Source: Lotus japonicus (taxonomy: Eukaryota; Streptophyta; Magnoliopsida; Fabales; Fabaceae). Taken from it: a stretch of 64,000 nucleotides of DNA. Made by a program: the position numbers and the translations under genes. The stretch covers positions 56,959,069 through 57,023,068 of the forward strand of contig NC_080042.1 in the NCBI RefSeq assembly GCF_012489685.1, in the 5' to 3' direction. The notes under the pieces were generated by a model. That model did no database searches. It worked only from the letters and a program-made list of their open reading frames with translations, and was not told where the DNA came from. Below, piece after piece: positions 63,696 through 64,000 of the stretch (positions are counted from its first letter, which is position 1; every line of letters begins with the position of its first letter).

Positions 63696-64000
63696 TGTAA
63701 CACCCCGATTTCGGTGGCGTCACTTTAGTAACCAAAAGTAAACTTAATGCGGAAAAACGTAAATATATTTTTTTTGATAATAACTAAGACAAGACTGAAT
63801 TAAATAAAACCCAAATGCGAAAGGCAACAGAACTAATATACAATATATATAGCATCCCCCGCTGTAAATAGCGACCTCGTCACGGGTAACCTCCAATGAC
63901 GGAAAGTAGAAAAGTGTAACGCCCGTAGGCAAAATGTACAATCCCAAAATGTTAGGTCAAGTGTCAGCAACACAAGCCCTCAAAAATAAGAATAAGTCAG
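63696..64000 (-). mobile_element. Large gypsy LTR (chromovirus-type), inverted, running off the window
   Basis: Begins TGTAACACCCCGATTTCGGT and continues GGCGTCACTTTAGTAACC, the reverse complement of the last bases of the solo LTR at 61668. The following sequence (GACCTCGTCACGGGTAACCT, then GACGGAAAGTA) is related to the region 61420-61500. It may be a solo LTR or the edge of a full element; the rest lies outside the window. Confidence 0.75.

Overview
The window is nuclear DNA from a flowering plant, most likely a papilionoid legume. The evidence is a cluster of Kunitz-type protease inhibitor (KTI) genes, plant CACTA, Mutator-like, TRIM, copia (including a Sirevirus with an envelope-like ORF) and gypsy elements, TATA boxes about 55 bp before short intronless genes, and AATAAA signals. 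There are no bacterial operons, CRISPR arrays, or recognisable rRNA or tRNA genes. The species cannot be fixed from the sequence alone.

Host content is small. There are three complete KTI genes (8352-9017 +, 19427-20092 +, 41608-42264 -), one KTI split by a retrotransposon (24339-24886 plus 29806-29914), and a 35-bp relic of a fifth KTI start (42716-42750 -). The first two genes lie in duplicated blocks that share promoter and 3' sequence. They have lost the second conserved disulfide. All four inferred P1 positions lack Arg or Lys, so inhibitory specificity has probably diverged from trypsin. A short stretch near 62.8 kb resembles an RPA1-type OB fold and is probably a relic.

The rest is a nested archive of transposons. 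1-5239: a CACTA element (left end outside the window) with a truncated TNP2 transposase, a Ulp1-type protease gene and a captured piece of an HD-ZIP IV gene, inserted 4 bases into a 117-bp TRIM LTR. 5.6-8.1 kb: a foldback-like element and a Mutator-type MITE in the first KTI promoter block. 9.2-16.3 kb: a decayed gypsy gag with LTR, a LINE fragment and a decayed copia. 16.6-19.3 kb: a non-autonomous Mutator-like element, a TRIM inserted inside a MITE, and two more copies of that MITE. 20.4-21.2 kb: a long-TIR element. 21.4-24.2 kb: a non-autonomous LTR element whose 2.1-kb ORF is not gag-pol.

24.9-29.8 kb: a young copia inside the third KTI coding region. 31.7-39.4 kb: a gag/protease-only gypsy with antisense ORFs, inserted into a LINE. 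43.3-62.4 kb: a rearranged sister of that gypsy with an inverted left LTR. It hosts an apparently intact 9.1-kb Sirevirus-like copia (identical LTRs, one 1613-codon gag-pol ORF, an envelope-like ORF) and a 3.9-kb solo LTR. A related large LTR in opposite orientation runs off the right edge.

The most noteworthy items are the ORF-bearing non-autonomous LTR element at 21435-24186, the intact young Sirevirus, the interrupted KTI, and the CACTA gene capture. Element boundaries rest mainly on target-site duplications and repeated termini read by eye. Protein family calls rest on recognised motifs, with no database search.
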